A DNA stretch of 64,000 nucleotides from Chrysogorgia sp. JL179-B06 (lineage: Eukaryota > Cnidaria > Anthozoa > Scleralcyonacea > Chrysogorgiidae). The translations under genes and the position numbers were made by a program. The notes below the pieces were generated by a model. That model worked only from the letters and a program-made list of their open reading frames with translations, searched no databases and had not been told where the DNA came from. The stretch's first letter is position 1. Each line of letters opens with the position of its first letter. Shown here one piece after another: positions 10,678-25,059 of the stretch. The stretch spans positions 102,001 through 166,000 of the forward strand of contig JAYKKM010000141.1 in NCBI GenBank assembly GCA_035772405.1, given 5' to 3'.

Positions 10678-11376
10678 GGGACAGAACTTTATACGACTAA
10701 TAACCTGATAGAATAAACAAGCTGAAGATAAGAAGCCTCACGTCGAAACTGGTGCATGGAGATGCATTCTTCCAGTTCGTCCTGTTCTTCTTGTTTATAG
10801 ACTATTGTTTCTATTCACTCAATAATCGCTACACACATTAGTTTACCACATTTTGGGGACAATGTTTGGAGCACCATCGCGACAACCTCTCGCCCCACAA
10901 CGAACTGATGTCACAACCTCAAAGAGAGAAGTGGAGTTTAATTGCCATCTTCGTACCCAGAGCCTGCGAATTTATATTTATGATTATGAGCTCGAGATTT
11001 CTATCATGATGTGATAAATGACGATGGCGAAGGCCGAGTCTGCATCTATCATCTCATAGAAATTGAGAGCGAATAGACTATTGGCTAGCGCGGTGTAAAG
11101 TTTATAATGGGCACGCTGCAACATCTTTATGAATCATCACTTATTGTTTTCAAGCACTCATCCGCCACTTGTGTAAATTGCGGTTGCAAGCCTTTTGTCA
11201 ATATAGAATAGTTGTCAATATCTTTTGCAAGCGAGCAAAGCAATGCTAACGATATTATCAACGTGGAAAAAAATTAAACTAACACTAAAAACTAACTTTA
11301 TACTAGCAAAGTGAAAAGGTGGTAAACTGCAAAGATTTTTAGTAACGAAATACTGACGTTTCGAGCGGACGTCTTA
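10675..11376 (+). repeat. Retrozyme-like dimer, monomer copy 2
   Basis: Second copy of the 702-bp unit. It differs from copy 1 by only a few substitutions that I can see (for example GATGGCGAAGG versus GATGGCTAAGG, and AAGCCTTTTG versus AAGGCTTTTG), so the duplication is recent or homogenised. It runs at its end into a hairpin in which most of the plus-strand hammerhead has been deleted. Confidence 0.65.
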
Positions 11377-11423
11377 TTTCGTCACTAAAAATCTTGGCAC
11401 CCTTTACCACCTTTTCACTTTGC
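11306..11423. repeat. Inverted repeat (hairpin) at the end of the dimer
   Basis: GCAAAGTGAAAAGGTGGTAA at 11306 is the reverse complement of the sequence ending at 11423 (TTACCACCTTTTCACTTTGC). The pairing continues inward through TTTTTAGT and AACGAAATA. The loop holds the remains of the hammerhead core. The same terminal sequence closes Penelope-like element A at 18037 and 27629. Confidence 0.8.
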
Positions 11424-12090
11424 ATGCTATATATCCAAAACACTGTCTATACGCAGCACTCTACTTTTTAACTTTATACTATCGTGATATCGTCGGCCGG
11501 GTATTTCATGTTCGATCGAAGGTCGTTTTTGATGTACATGTTTACATGCTTATGTTCGAAGCAAAACATAATCCGTATATATAAATTCAGACTAGTGTAT
11601 ACGGTAGTGTAGCGAAACGACTTAAGGTTGTAGCGAAACTACTCGTCGTCCTCCATAATTTGTTGTCGGTGCCGCGATTTGGTTTTCGAACTCTTGTTTG
11701 GTTCACAAGCTCTGCTTCAGCTTGTGATAACTTGAAGACGTTTTGTCCATTATTTGTTTCGCCTGGATAACCGTCGATCTGAGTCATCGCCAAAAATCGC
11801 ACAACCATATTTGAAAAGCACCCGAGAACAATCCGCTATCTTATTGCGTGATCGGAGGTTGAACGCAAAACATCAATTCGGCGATTTATAGCTTGGACTA
11901 AACATAGGGACTATACGATATTCTACGATGGCTTTTCCTGACCTTCTACGTCAAGAAGGTGCGCATCTGTGCTTGTCCAGTTCGGGAAAGACGAATTCGA
12001 GGCGATCTTTTATTTTTGGAATCTTTACTCCAGCAGATCTCAAAGAAATGAGTCTTTTTCTTGCATATAATGAAAGCTTTGTCATCGTAA
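11424..12090. other. Non-coding, unassigned
   Basis: Nothing recognised. The sequence from about 11995 on may already belong to the LINE that follows, but it is not open in the LINE frame. Confidence 0.35.
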
Positions 12091-13390
12091 ATATGTCTTG
12101 TATTCAGTAAATATGGCGGAGCGACGATATCATCTGTCACCTGTTTTGCTGACGACACAAAACTTTTTAAAACCATCAACTCTCCTTCGGACGCGAATCT
12201 TCTCCAAGTTGACCTAAATAACCTGAACAAATGGTCACTGTCTTCTGGTTTAAATTTCAACGAGCTAAAATCGAAGTGCCAAACGATTACTCGTAGAAAG
12301 GTACCAGTGTGTCATCAATACACTCTCAACGGGCAGACCATTGAAAAGCTTGGAACTGAACGTGACCTTGGTATTTGGGTGAGCCAAGACTTAACATGGT
12401 CTAAACAGGTTGCTGCCCAGGTTACAACTGCAAACAAGACTCTCGGCTGCGTCCGTCGATCATTAGGAGAGATCGCTGATACTTGCGTTCGACGAACGAT
12501 ATACCTTGCTATTGTTCGCCCACATCTCGGTTATGCTACCCAGGTGTGGTCACCGCAATCCATCGACCTGATCAGACGTATTGAACGAGTGCAGCGTCGC
12601 GCCACTAAAGTTATCCTGAACCTACCAATTCGCACCACGATAACCTACAAACAGCGGATACTTTCTATAAAATTGCTTCCAATATCGTACTGGCACGCGA
12701 ATATCTCGACTTAACCTTCTTCTTCAAAGCTGTGAATAATCTGATCGAAATTAATCCTAACATCCTACCAACTCAATATATATCACACAAGAAACAATTC
12801 GAACCCAGATTTGCTACACTTCCGACCTCACAAAAATAGAACAGTCACCTTCGAACGCTCTTTCTTTACAAGAACGTGTAGAACATGGAACACTCTACCG
12901 TGAGAAATGCGTAGGAAGGGTCTCACCATTGAAAAGTTCAAGAGCCAGCTCCAAATTTACAACCAAACAGCAGTAGACCAGCTATACGACCCAGAAGAAC
13001 CATGGACATGGAAATCTATCTGCACCAGATGTAACACAGCGCGTGGTCTCACGAGTGCGACCTGTTGCTGTAGCTGATAATTTTTAGAATTTTGCGCGCG
13101 GAGCGGGATTCCTTTGTCTTTTGACCTCTTAATAAAATTACATCCGCACGAGAGCTCACAGGTCAGGGCGTCTCGCTCCGCGCGCGGACCTAATTTATTA
13201 ATTCCTTTTTCTCTCAACTCACTTCGGGACCGCAGTAATTGGCGATTGCTGTTGCGGCCACCCTGCCACATGTACTATACTTCTTATAATACAACCTTAG
13301 CAAATAACTTATTAATTAATCCATAGAATCTTAATCACTACACATTCCAATATTTGTGGCGAAACGAAATAAATAAATAAATAAATATGA
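12091..13390 (+). pseudogene. CR1/L2-like LINE, 3' half
   Basis: After a stop at 12088 one frame runs to 12714 and encodes the second half of a reverse transcriptase. FADD (catalytic box) is at 12145-12156, followed by LNNLNKWSLSSGLNFNELKS, then GIWVSQDLTWSKQV near 12375 and IVRPHLGYATQVWSPQSIDL near 12510. A one-base shift near 12690 continues into REYLDLTFFFKAVNNLIEI. The C-terminal part then decays with stops to about 13080. The element ends with AAATAAATAAATAAATAAAT at 13368-13387, a microsatellite-like tail. It is 5' truncated in the RT domain: motifs 1-4 are missing. The FADD box is intact, but the frameshift and 5' loss mean no functional product. Confidence 0.85.
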
Positions 13391-13594
13391 AACAAGATGA
13401 CGCTACGAATCGGAAAGTGACGACAATTTTCGGATATGGCCGAACTGATCACGACATGTATAGCTTGAAAACCGGAACGCGTTCCGAACGCAATTTGGAA
13501 CGAGTTCGGAAAGCGTTCTGGAACGCGTTCAGAACGCGTTTTTGGTTAGGTTATTTCTGAGCAGTACTGTATTTACCTTGCCGTCTAATCCCGC
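13391..13594. repeat. Short degenerate tandem of a GGAACGCGTTC motif
   Basis: Between 13470 and 13545 the words GGAACGCGTTCCGAACGC, GGAACGAGTTCGGAAAGC and GGAACGCGTTCAGAACGC follow each other, about 27 bp apart. Each word is itself nearly palindromic. No function can be assigned. Confidence 0.6.
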
Positions 13595-14126
13595 TTGAGT
13601 ATGAATTATGATGTATCAACAGAGCCTCCCCTTGCTCCTCTGTCTGGAAAAACGCTACCACCCAGCGCCAACTCGGCCGACGACGCTCGAGTCGACATCG
13701 CAGTAAGAGGTTTCTGGCAGAGATGTGAAAAGGCATTCTTTGATGTCCAAGGTATTCAACCCTTACGCCTCGACACACCGAAACCAGAGCCTCGCTAGCG
13801 TGTTCAACGCCAACGAAAGGCAAAAGAAGCGGCAGTACAACCAACGCATCGTGCACATCGAACATGGATCATTTACGCGGCTTGTATTCAGTGCATATGG
13901 AGGATGTGGCAGGGAAACACAGCATTTCCTATCTTCCCTAGCAGATCAGATCGCTGCGAAAAAGCACTTCGAGCCCTCCATGGTCATGAGCTGGTTGCGG
14001 AAGAAGATCGCCTTCGCCCTCCTCCGTGCTCAAGTCCTCTGCGTGCGAGGCAGCCGATCGTGGAACAAAGCTCCCACTCTAATCGTGTCGGACATAGAAC
14101 TGTCCGAAAGAAATTCTAAAATTTAG
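13595..14126 (+). pseudogene. Transposon-type ORF fragment with a possible PD-(D/E)XK-like motif
   Basis: Two overlapping frames join with a shift near 13745. The first reads ADDARVDIAVRGFWQRCEKA and then FFDV. The second continues VFNPYASTHRNQSL, then VEHGSFT-like IEHGSFTRLVFSAYGGCGRE, and ends with LLRAQVLCVRGSRSW near 14055. I recognise this as a protein family that is repeated many times in invertebrate genomes and is probably carried by a mobile element. I cannot name the element. The arrangement D-x(n)-RGFW-x(n)-FFDV could be a nuclease core, but that is a guess. The frameshift makes this copy a pseudogene, and no intact flanking domains are visible. Confidence 0.55.
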
Positions 14127-15196
14127 CTGAAAATTTTGTAAATCAATGTTTTTTTTATATGATTTTTATATGATTTTATATGAATAATTTTATGCACTGC
14201 TTGTATATTGTACTTTGTAAAACTCCTTTTTTTGGTACAAATGGTATTTTAAATTTAAAATCTTTTGACGAAGGTGAAGCCTGAGTTGACTATTCGCTCA
14301 TAGACAATGAGGACGAGTTGTCTAATTGTTTCAGTAGAAACAAATTAGTGGACTACCCTACAAATCATGCATTCTCCAAAATTATCTAATAAAACTCATC
14401 TGAAACCTCCCCAAAATGAGAGTTTCCTGCCATTGTTTTGAGCGCATTTCACCATCACGGTCTATCACAAATAGACAATGGTTGAGTAGCCAGTCAGAAT
14501 GCAGCATTTGTAATGGACAACGGTCAGTTTCTACTAATTGTTAAATAGTCAATGATTGCAAAGAGCCAATAACAGTCCTCCTAATATATACTATTCGAAC
14601 AATCACAAAAATACTATATTGTCATTTCTAAAACAAATGGAGTGTCAATGTTTCATTTCATAAACACTTTAAGCCAGGTTCGATTCCCCATTGGGGCAGT
14701 TTCATCAGGTTTACCCTGCTTGTGACGTTGTCACACAAATTCCCCAAAAATACTTTATGAATATATTAAATCCTCTCCGTCAAATATTGCTTTAAACGCT
14801 TCTGTATACAAGAGTAGAGCATTACTCCGCTACGTATAGAAGTTGTTCGAAGTGAGAGGCTAAGCTCTACGTGAAGAGAAGATTCAAAAATAGGCACGCG
14901 ATACGTGCATGTGTCTACCGCACAGAAACCTGGTCCACAAGACAATATTTTTCTAACTTTGGTGAGAATCTCTTTAGACTTTAAAATGCACTCCAGCCAC
15001 GAGGAACAATTATGCTTCGATTTTACGCCTCCATTATTCAACGAATTTGCAAAGGTGAAACGTTCATGATGACAATCAATAAATACGTTGACACAGTAAA
15101 TACCACCACGAGATCGTTGTCTAATTGTTAAATATAGACATCGATTTTGTCATTTGGTGAATGATTTCAAGAGAAAATATTGTGTAAAACACCAAC
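14127..15196. other. Non-coding, with dispersed-repeat ends
   Basis: Lies downstream of the last visible ZC3H15 exon and may be its next intron. At 14265-14340 and 15117-15135 it holds phrases (GACGAAGGTGAAGCCTG, GTTGTCTAATTGTT) shared with 9540-9610. The C-terminal exons of ZC3H15 were not found here or further left. Confidence 0.4.
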
Positions 15197-15445
15197 CTTG
15201 TTATTTTTCCATGCGCCGAACGTTTCTAAGGTAATTTTCGTTAAATTTGTTCCTAATTTTGTTCTTTCATCTTCGATTAATTCTTCCAGAGAAATTGCAT
15301 TTTTATCTTCTTTTTCTTGTTTCTTTTTTAAAACAAACCCAGGAGGGAGAGCGTGACGATATATACATTTGTTACCTGCATTCGGGCAAGTCCAAAACCA
15401 GCCATATAGTCCTTTATCAATTGCATCAAGAAAAAATTTGCAAAC
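15197..15445 (-). CDS. ZC3H15: ZC3H15 (DFRP1) exon with second CCCH zinc finger
   Basis: On the minus strand an acceptor (CTCTAG) precedes an 83-codon exon that ends at AACAAG before GTTGGT. It reads [20 protein letters not shown], then [20 protein letters not shown], then [15 protein letters not shown] and [15 protein letters not shown]. This is the second zinc finger of ZC3H15 with the spacing C-X17-C-X6-C-X3-H, followed by the conserved region of the family. ZC3H15 binds and stabilises the translational GTPase DRG1 in the cytoplasm. The exon is phase 0 at both ends and joins in frame to 15534-15622. The remaining C-terminal exons, with the region that follows the AWK block, are not visible in this window. 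Confidence 0.92.
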
Positions 15446-15533
15446 CTAGAGAAAGAGTAAGAAAACTGAAAAGAAAATAGATTTTCAGGAGTAACTATAG
15501 CAAACCTTAGTACTAGGAAGAATTTTTACTTAC

Positions 15534-15622
15534 TATATCGGTAGAATTTTTCTTTTCACTTTCACCATGTTTTTGTTCAACAACTTCTTCTAATTTCTGT
15601 TGGTCCCACGTGTCCATTGTAT
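15534..15622 (-). CDS. ZC3H15: ZC3H15 exon between the two zinc fingers
   Basis: An 89-nt exon on the minus strand, flanked by an acceptor (CATTACAG) and a donor (GTAAGT). It completes a GAT codon begun by the G at the end of exon 29506-29658, then reads TMDTWDQQKLEEVVEQKHGE and SEKKNSTDI. The family has the block DTMDNWD-x-KKLEEVV-x-KKHGEAEKKK at this point, so the match is strong. The upstream intron is about 13.9 kb and is filled with Penelope-like elements, a long-TIR transposon, Helitron pieces and SINEs. The downstream intron is only 88 bp. Confidence 0.92.
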
Positions 15623-17640
15623 CTGTAATGCGATACAAGTGTTTATTATATAGCTTAGCTCGTGAGCGGTCTTAACGCAGCATTTCTCAACGGTCATTAC
15701 ACAAGAAATGAAAATTTTTATAAAATTGCGAACAAATTGAGTAAATGTGAGAAATTTGAAAGCGCCTTATAAGACGTATCAACCTGGTTTTCGCTCCGTC
15801 ATCGCTCGGTCTGTTCTAAAAGACTGCAGACATAATAAGGTCTTGGTTATCTGACAAGGGATCTAAGTTCTCGTGTTATGAATCGCGGTCCTGTCTATCG
15901 GAACTTCGCTATAAATTTGATTACGAGATTTGGGATTTTTCGCATCATTTGCTTTCGCCACATCGAGCTGACGTGATAAACTCCCAGTCATCGTATATTT
16001 AATGAATCTTTTTCCTTTTAGCAAAAACCGCAATGCATCATGGTGGTTGGGTAACACTTTAGCTTCGGAGAATGGAGATTCTGGTTGTTATTCTAAACAT
16101 TTGTTAGCAATTAGGTTAGTTAGTTTTAAACGTTTGTTAGCACCTTCGTTCGCTTTGATGGAAATATTTTGCTAGGCATGCGTGCTTTCATATACTATTT
16201 TCCGGATCTATCAAGCGTTTTGTCAGGTGCTTCATATAATTTCTGAAATGACGTCACGTGGACTATCGCTAGTTAATTAACTCCAGCAGTTATTTCTAAA
16301 ATAAAGCATTATCATAAGAGTTGTTAGTATTAGGTTTAGAATTAGGATATGATTTAAGCTTAGGTCTGTTTTCAATTCGGGATTCATATATAAAACGTCA
16401 ACCGTTTTGTCTATAATATCAAAATGTTGTTTTCGTCAATAATCGACGGATTCCACCTGAGTTTAGATAAACATATTAAGAACAGTCTTTAACATGACTA
16501 TGCAACTGCATTCAGTCATGACATGTTTACAGCACAAAAATAATAATAATTCGAATCTCTTCGTAAACATAAATATATAATAGACATAGTTGTGCTGATA
16601 CTAGTGGTAATGTTTCTATTCTCAGGAGGGGACATTGGCAGACATAAGTTATATGTATAAGAGAAAAACCAAGTTTTTGTGTGCCGATTTGTTTTTCTGC
16701 AATCCAACAAAGAAATGTTCAATCCAAGCTGGTCTGGCCCTTCAACCATAGTCCATATTTGAAAAAGTTTGGGAAAACTATTTTCAATATTTTAATTGTA
16801 AAAATACAATTAAATTGTATGGGTAAACACTGTATTGTAACCGTATGTACACATTTTGTATACCTTATATAGTTCAACCAACAATATCCTGACATCACAG
16901 TTTTTATCTGGTTAAAAGTCACGCAACTAAGAATCGAATTTTGGCTAGGAAAATTATTACCCAGCAAATAAAGAGGAATTATCGAATAAAATTTTTTTAT
17001 TATTGGTTTCTTGTTGTGGTTATTCAACAATGCTTCTTCTGAAAATAATTTGCTGGACAATAATTTTCCAAACCAGAGTTTTAATCTGGTTTATAATCTG
17101 GTTTAGTTTTCATTAAAAAATGTTGTATGTTAGACCCCATAGGACGTCATGCATGCGAACAACACATCTGCCGCTGTTGTAACACAAATTACAAATCAAT
17201 GCAATCTCTATCATGCCACAATTTGTCTATACGAATGTTCTGTATCAGACAGATGGGTCAAACCATAATTGGTTCTTTCTAGACATAATTGTCTCAGACA
17301 GATGAAGTGGTTCTAACCAATTATGTAAATCTTGATGATTGAAGTAAATAATTAATTCAGTTTTAATATCATCTATAGCTTTCATAATTAAATAAACAAT
17401 CGACACACCTGTTTAATAGTGCTTCCACATAATTTAAAGTAATTTAACGTACGAGCTAGGCTGCATAACCTATGAATCACCTTAAAATACTGGCATTGCA
17501 CATTCCCTACTGTATACAGATGTAAATTTAATGTTGCTTATCAATTGCCAGTATAATCAGTTACCAAAAGATTCAACGCCTAAACTTTACACAGACCAGA
17601 GTCGTACTTGACTACCACTAATCTTGATAAGTTGCACTTT
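15623..17640. other. Intron of ZC3H15, nothing recognised
   Basis: No coding similarity was found on either strand. A TCAGACAGATG phrase occurs twice near 17246 and 17292, next to related CATAATTGG words. No element boundaries can be set. Confidence 0.4.
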
Positions 17641-20472
<2,832 letters not shown>

Positions 20473-21056
20473 GGCCGTAGGATGAGAATAAAAAAGACGC
20501 AATTCCGTTGCACCCCTCATGGAACTAAGTAATTTTTGCTTAAATCAAAAGATAAGAACTTATTTTATCAGGATCCACTGCTCCCCAAGCGATAAAGTTG
20601 CACAAATTAAAATAAAAACCCTCCGAAGTTCGCTGTGTTCGCCTTTCAAATTCTACGTAGTCCGCCATTTCGTGTTGCTATGCCACATGTGCTTTCGTGT
20701 GATTGGCCAGTTCAGAACCGTCAGCCAATAAGCAAGCGCAAAAGACCGGATGCTGCTTCGCAAGGTAAACAGACGCGATGAAACGTGGAAGAGTTGCAAG
20801 GAAAGCACTGGAATAAATAAATATTACGGTGAGTTTTTTACACTTTATTATGTTTAATAGTCTCAGGAATATTTAACAACAGTCTAGTCTTCTGACAAAC
20901 CGATTGGATTCTTACAATCTTGAGCATAGCATCCACACAGGGTACATCGCTGGTTACTTTTGTAGCAACTTTGGCAAGCTGCGCTGTGGTATTTCTTCGT
21001 ACATCCACATGAAACCAAATCGTTGCAGGATACTGGTATAGATGGTAGAGTTAACG
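20473..21056 (+). repeat. Left terminal inverted repeat of transposon X
   Basis: It is the reverse complement of 24486-25059 with few differences. On the minus strand 21010-20895 reads a cysteine-rich tail (SCGCTKK, CGCYAQDCKNPIGL), the same as the protein C-terminus on the plus strand of the right repeat. Confidence 0.85.
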
Positions 21057-21940
21057 TACCAGGCAGGGGGCAATTGCCAAATGTTCCCCCAAACGTTTTA
21101 AAAATGAAAATTGCTGTTAAATATTCATGAAAAATTTATATTTATTTTAACATTAACATAATATATTAGAGTTGTTTGCAGTTGCCCAGTTTAAAATTAT
21201 ACTAAGGATAATATATTATGTTAATGTTAATAATCACATACGATAGAGTAAGTACCAGTACTCCCCTATTTTGGCGAGGAAACTGCTGAGAAATCTAGTC
21301 GCATATGAAGTTACACCTGCCACACTGCATCCGATGATTGACAGTTCATGCAAAAATGTTTTGCCCCCCAGACATAACTAGTCAGGTATGCCTATGATTC
21401 TGTCTGATTTGGATCAAGGTATTGTGTATGATATGGGAACTGTATGGCTTCATTATATCAAAACTTGCTCAATGGGAAATATCGAATTTTCCCAAAGATT
21501 ATACAGATCAAGGAGAAAAACATTCTATGATGATGTTCAATAGTTCACGGGTGATTGGGCTGGTTTTGTTTGAGAAATTGACCCAAAGGCACATCTGTTA
21601 ATATATCCATGAAGTGATAAGTATGATTTTGTCATATAAACAGCACCTGTCAGCTATTACAATGGAAGATGATGAAGATGAAACATATGAACTTTTCCCT
21701 CTGCAAGACAACCTATTGCAACAATTGGTTCACAGTGACCTGCACATCAAAAACGAATTAGAAAACACCCAATAAGTTATTGGGAGTTGATGCCATGTTA
21801 ACCAAAATCATTCCTCACTGCTACTACTTGGTGGCACTGATGTTTTAGATTCTGATCAGCAGTCATCATCAGGTACAGATATGTTGCACAATTAGACTTG
21901 TAATATAGCTCAGGATACTAGAAATACCAATTCGCAATAA
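21057..21940. other. Internal part of transposon X, unassigned
   Basis: Broken plus-strand reading frames include MEDDEDETYELFPLQDN near 21662, which could be a remnant of the transposon protein, but I cannot align it to anything. The phrase GTTAATGTTAATAATCAC and its partner near 21155 (AACATTAACATAATATAT) form a small local inverted repeat. Confidence 0.35.
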
Positions 21941-22699
21941 TCCCCTCGCCCGCCTTTTCTCCCCCCCCCCCCCCCCCCACGGGAATTTCTCCATCCATGG
22001 TGCCCAGACCTCGCACCCCGTGGCCGTGTATTTCTGTTTTGCAAAAATTCACAATTTCCAAAAGCCCGTTTCCTCGAAGAAATGTTTGAACGTTATCTCG
22101 GCCAATATTTAACCGATTTAAACTCTGAAAACACATTTGGAATTAGCGAGTCAACATACATAACATACGCGTTTACTATATTACGAGAACGTGAGTACCC
22201 TTCGTAAAAACGGTTATGTACTTAGAAATTAGTCGATTATAAACTGTTCACTTCATCGTATATTATTGTGAACGTTATCTCGATCAATATTTAACCGTTT
22301 TCAATTCTGAAAACAGATTTGGAATTAGCGAGTCAAAATACATCACATATGTGTCTACTATATTACGAGAACGTGAATACCCTTCGTAAAAATGGTTTAT
22401 GTACTTAGAAAGTTAGTCGGCTTTGTCGGCCGGTCACTTCGTCGAATATTATGTTGAATATCTCGATCAATATATAACCGTTTTCAATTCTGAAAACAGA
22501 TTTGGAATTAGCGAGTCAAAATACATAACATATGTGTCTACTATATTACGAGAACGTGAATACCCTTCGTAAAAATGGTTTATGTACTTAGAAATTAGTC
22601 CGGGCTTGGTCGGCTGTGATAATCTCGATCAATATATAACCGTTTTCAATTCTGAAAACAGATTTGGAATTAACGAGTCAAAATACATACTCGGACTCG
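21941..22699 (+). mobile_element. Helitron-like fragment H5 with internal satellite
   Basis: TCCCCTCGCCCGCC begins at 21941 right after an A, the same 5' end as H1-H3. A C18 run follows, then unrelated sequence with a 180-bp tandem repeat (22088-22690). No CTRR end could be fixed, because the piece runs into the oppositely oriented fragment H4. Confidence 0.5.
22088..22690 (+). repeat. About 180-bp tandem repeat, 3-4 units
   Basis: Units start near 22088, 22270, 22450 and 22620 with (GAACGTT)ATCTCGATCAATAT. They share TCTGAAAACA(C/G)ATTTGGAATTA, CTATATTACGAGAACGTGA and CCCTTCGTAAAAA. The last unit is partial. Confidence 0.85.
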
Positions 22700-22804
22700 G
22701 ATTTCTATTTCCTCAAAAAACTATGTCCCTTGTGACGGTTCAATTTAATCTGAGTATCTAGTTACCAGTGCCACATTTTCCGATGCCGCGCATGAGGACG
22801 GTTG

Positions 22805-22977
<173 letters not shown>

Positions 22978-23024
22978 GTGTAGGTTTTGGTCTACGAAAT
23001 GCAAAGAGTGCTCAACAACATATA

Positions 23025-23057
23025 GTTAGAGCAAACCAGTTTTGAGGTAAGCGAAAA

Positions 23058-23060
<3 letters not shown>
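23025..23060 (+). repeat. Solo terminus of Penelope-like element B
   Basis: GCAAACCAGTTTTGAGGTAA then GCGAAAATCT matches the last 30 bp of element B at 40530-40558, and like it runs directly into (AT)n. Confidence 0.7.
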
Positions 23061-23090
<30 letters not shown>

Positions 23091-23093
<3 letters not shown>

Positions 23094-23209
23094 TCGCTTA
23101 CCTCAAAACTGGTCTGCTACAACTTGTTTCATCTGTAAAAGAATGCTGCCTGAAGATTCTTTTACAGATGAAACAAGTTGTAGCAGACCAGTTTTGAGGT
23201 AAGCGAAAA
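23091..23209. repeat. Perfect 54-bp inverted repeat made of element B termini, with hammerhead
   Basis: 23091-23144 and 23156-23209 are exact reverse complements around an 11-bp centre. Both arms are the terminal sequence of Penelope-like element B (compare 40502-40556). (AT)n lies on both sides. The right half contains a complete hammerhead motif (23146-23186). Confidence 0.9.
23146..23186 (+). ncRNA. Hammerhead ribozyme motif, element B type
   Basis: Stem I CTGC (23146-23149) pairs with GCAG (23183-23186). The core CTGAAGA fits CUGANGA. Stem II has TCT/AGA inside a U-U mismatch. GAAA is followed by stem III ACA/TGT with loop AGT, and the cleavage triplet is GTA. It is identical to the motif at 40492-40532. 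Confidence 0.75.
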
Positions 23210-23474
<265 letters not shown>

Positions 23475-23570
23475 ATAAACTGATCCTAGATCTAGGAACG
23501 GCTTGGATCTCGCGTGATAAGGGACTAAACGCCGGTCGATATTAGCACCCTCGCCCTCAGGCCGAAGGGA

Positions 23571-24660
23571 TAATATTATCAGCTTCAAAAAGGAAACTGC
23601 CACCAAAACATATAGGTCATGCAAGGTCTCACCTTACTGTACATACTGCCATTGCCAAAAGTAAATGGCGATATGAACACATCCAATTCAGATTTGCTTG
23701 ATATTTTGACAGGTGATATTGAAATTCTGGTAACAAGACATGTTTATTGATTAATGGTCATGCCCTTATTCAATACCTTATTAAACTGCATAATAGCAAA
23801 ATATTTGAGGACTATGCAAAAATATTCTTCAAGACAGTTACTCACTACATTGATGCAAATGTTACGTGGGTTGATGTACTTTTTGATGCATATGTCCAGC
23901 AATCAACAAAAATAGCGACTAGCTAGGACTAGACGAAGCACAAATAAGAGACCTATTTGCAAAGTGATTGATCAAGATGATTTACTACTGCCACAAGTCT
24001 GAGCAAACTTGAAAAAAGCATACCTTGTGTCTAGGTTGTGAGTTAGTTGTGTCCTTGAATCCATCACTTGCGACTAAGGCACATTCAACACGTTCATGAA
24101 GGCAACATAGTACATTCGAAATGCAACCTGAACAAGCTCACACACATATTGTTTTGCATGCTGTGATGCAGTTAGTAACACACTACTAAAAGCTTATTGT
24201 AGCTGTTGGGACACAGATGTGTTATTGCTTTTAGTTCATTTCATAGGACAAAATCAAGATGTGGAAATATGGGTTGCTTGGTGGAACTGCTAAGAAGAGA
24301 AAGTGTTATCCAGTGCACACTATTGCTCAACAACTTTACCAGCAAATGATAAGTAATCTTCTGGCATTTCATGCACTAGTTGGTGGTAAATGTCGCTTCC
24401 CGGCAAATAGAAGTTGGAAAACAGACTATTGGCTTAGAGTGAAACTGGTGGGTGGCAAGTATCTGAGGGAAGCCTTGACGTAAAATGGTTAACTCTACCA
24501 TGTATGTCAGTATCCTGCAACGATTTGGTTTCATGTGGATGTACGAAGAAAGACCACAGCGCAGCTTGTATAAAGTTGCTAAAGTAACCAGCGATGCACC
24601 ATGTTTGTGGATGCTATGCTCAAGATTGTAAGAATCCAATCGGTTTGTCAGAAGACTAGA
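23571..24660 (+). pseudogene. Transposon X protein, C-terminal half, decayed (uncharacterised family)
   Basis: Read through frameshifts, the plus strand gives blocks I recognise from a large uncharacterised family repeated in invertebrate genomes: LINGHALIQYLIKLHNSKIF near 23750, YIDANVTWVDVLFDAYVQQS near 23850, KRPICKVIDQDDLLLPQVW near 23950, EQAHTHIVLHAVMQ near 24132 (the family has a HEEADTR-type block), GLLGGTAKKRKCYPVHTIAQ near 24270, LLAFHALVG near 24358, and a Cys-rich tail with SCGCTKK and CGCYAQDCKNP near 24535-24640 that lies inside the right TIR. No catalytic domain can be named with certainty. The N-terminal zinc-finger region is missing here, but matching sequence occurs in palindrome Y (32.6-33.9 kb). 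It is likely the protein of a DNA transposon, by its location between TIRs. Confidence 0.65.
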
Positions 24661-25059
24661 CTGTTCTTAAATATTCCTGAAACTATTAAACATAATAAAG
24701 TGTAAAAAACTCACCGTAATATTTATTTATTCCAGTGCTTTCCTTGCAACACTTCACGTTTCATCACGTTTGTTTACCTTGCGAAGCAACATCCGGTCTT
24801 TTGCGCATGCTTATTGGCTGACGGTTCTGAACTGGCCAATCACACTAAAGCACTTGTGGCATAGCAACCTACGTAGAATTTGAAAGGCGAACACAGCGAA
24901 CTTCGGAGGGTTTTTATTTCAATATGTGCAACTTTATCGCTTGGGGAGCAGTGGATTCTGATAAAATAAGTTCTTATCTTTTGATTTAAGCAAAAATTAC
25001 TTAGTTCCACGAGGGGTGCAACGGAATCTGTTGAATAAGCATATTTTCGATTCTCATCC
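24486..25059 (-). repeat. Right terminal inverted repeat of transposon X
   Basis: Mirror of 20473-21056. It ends outward with ATTCTCATCCTACGGCC, followed by TATATCATG of the interrupted Penelope-like element. Confidence 0.85.
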
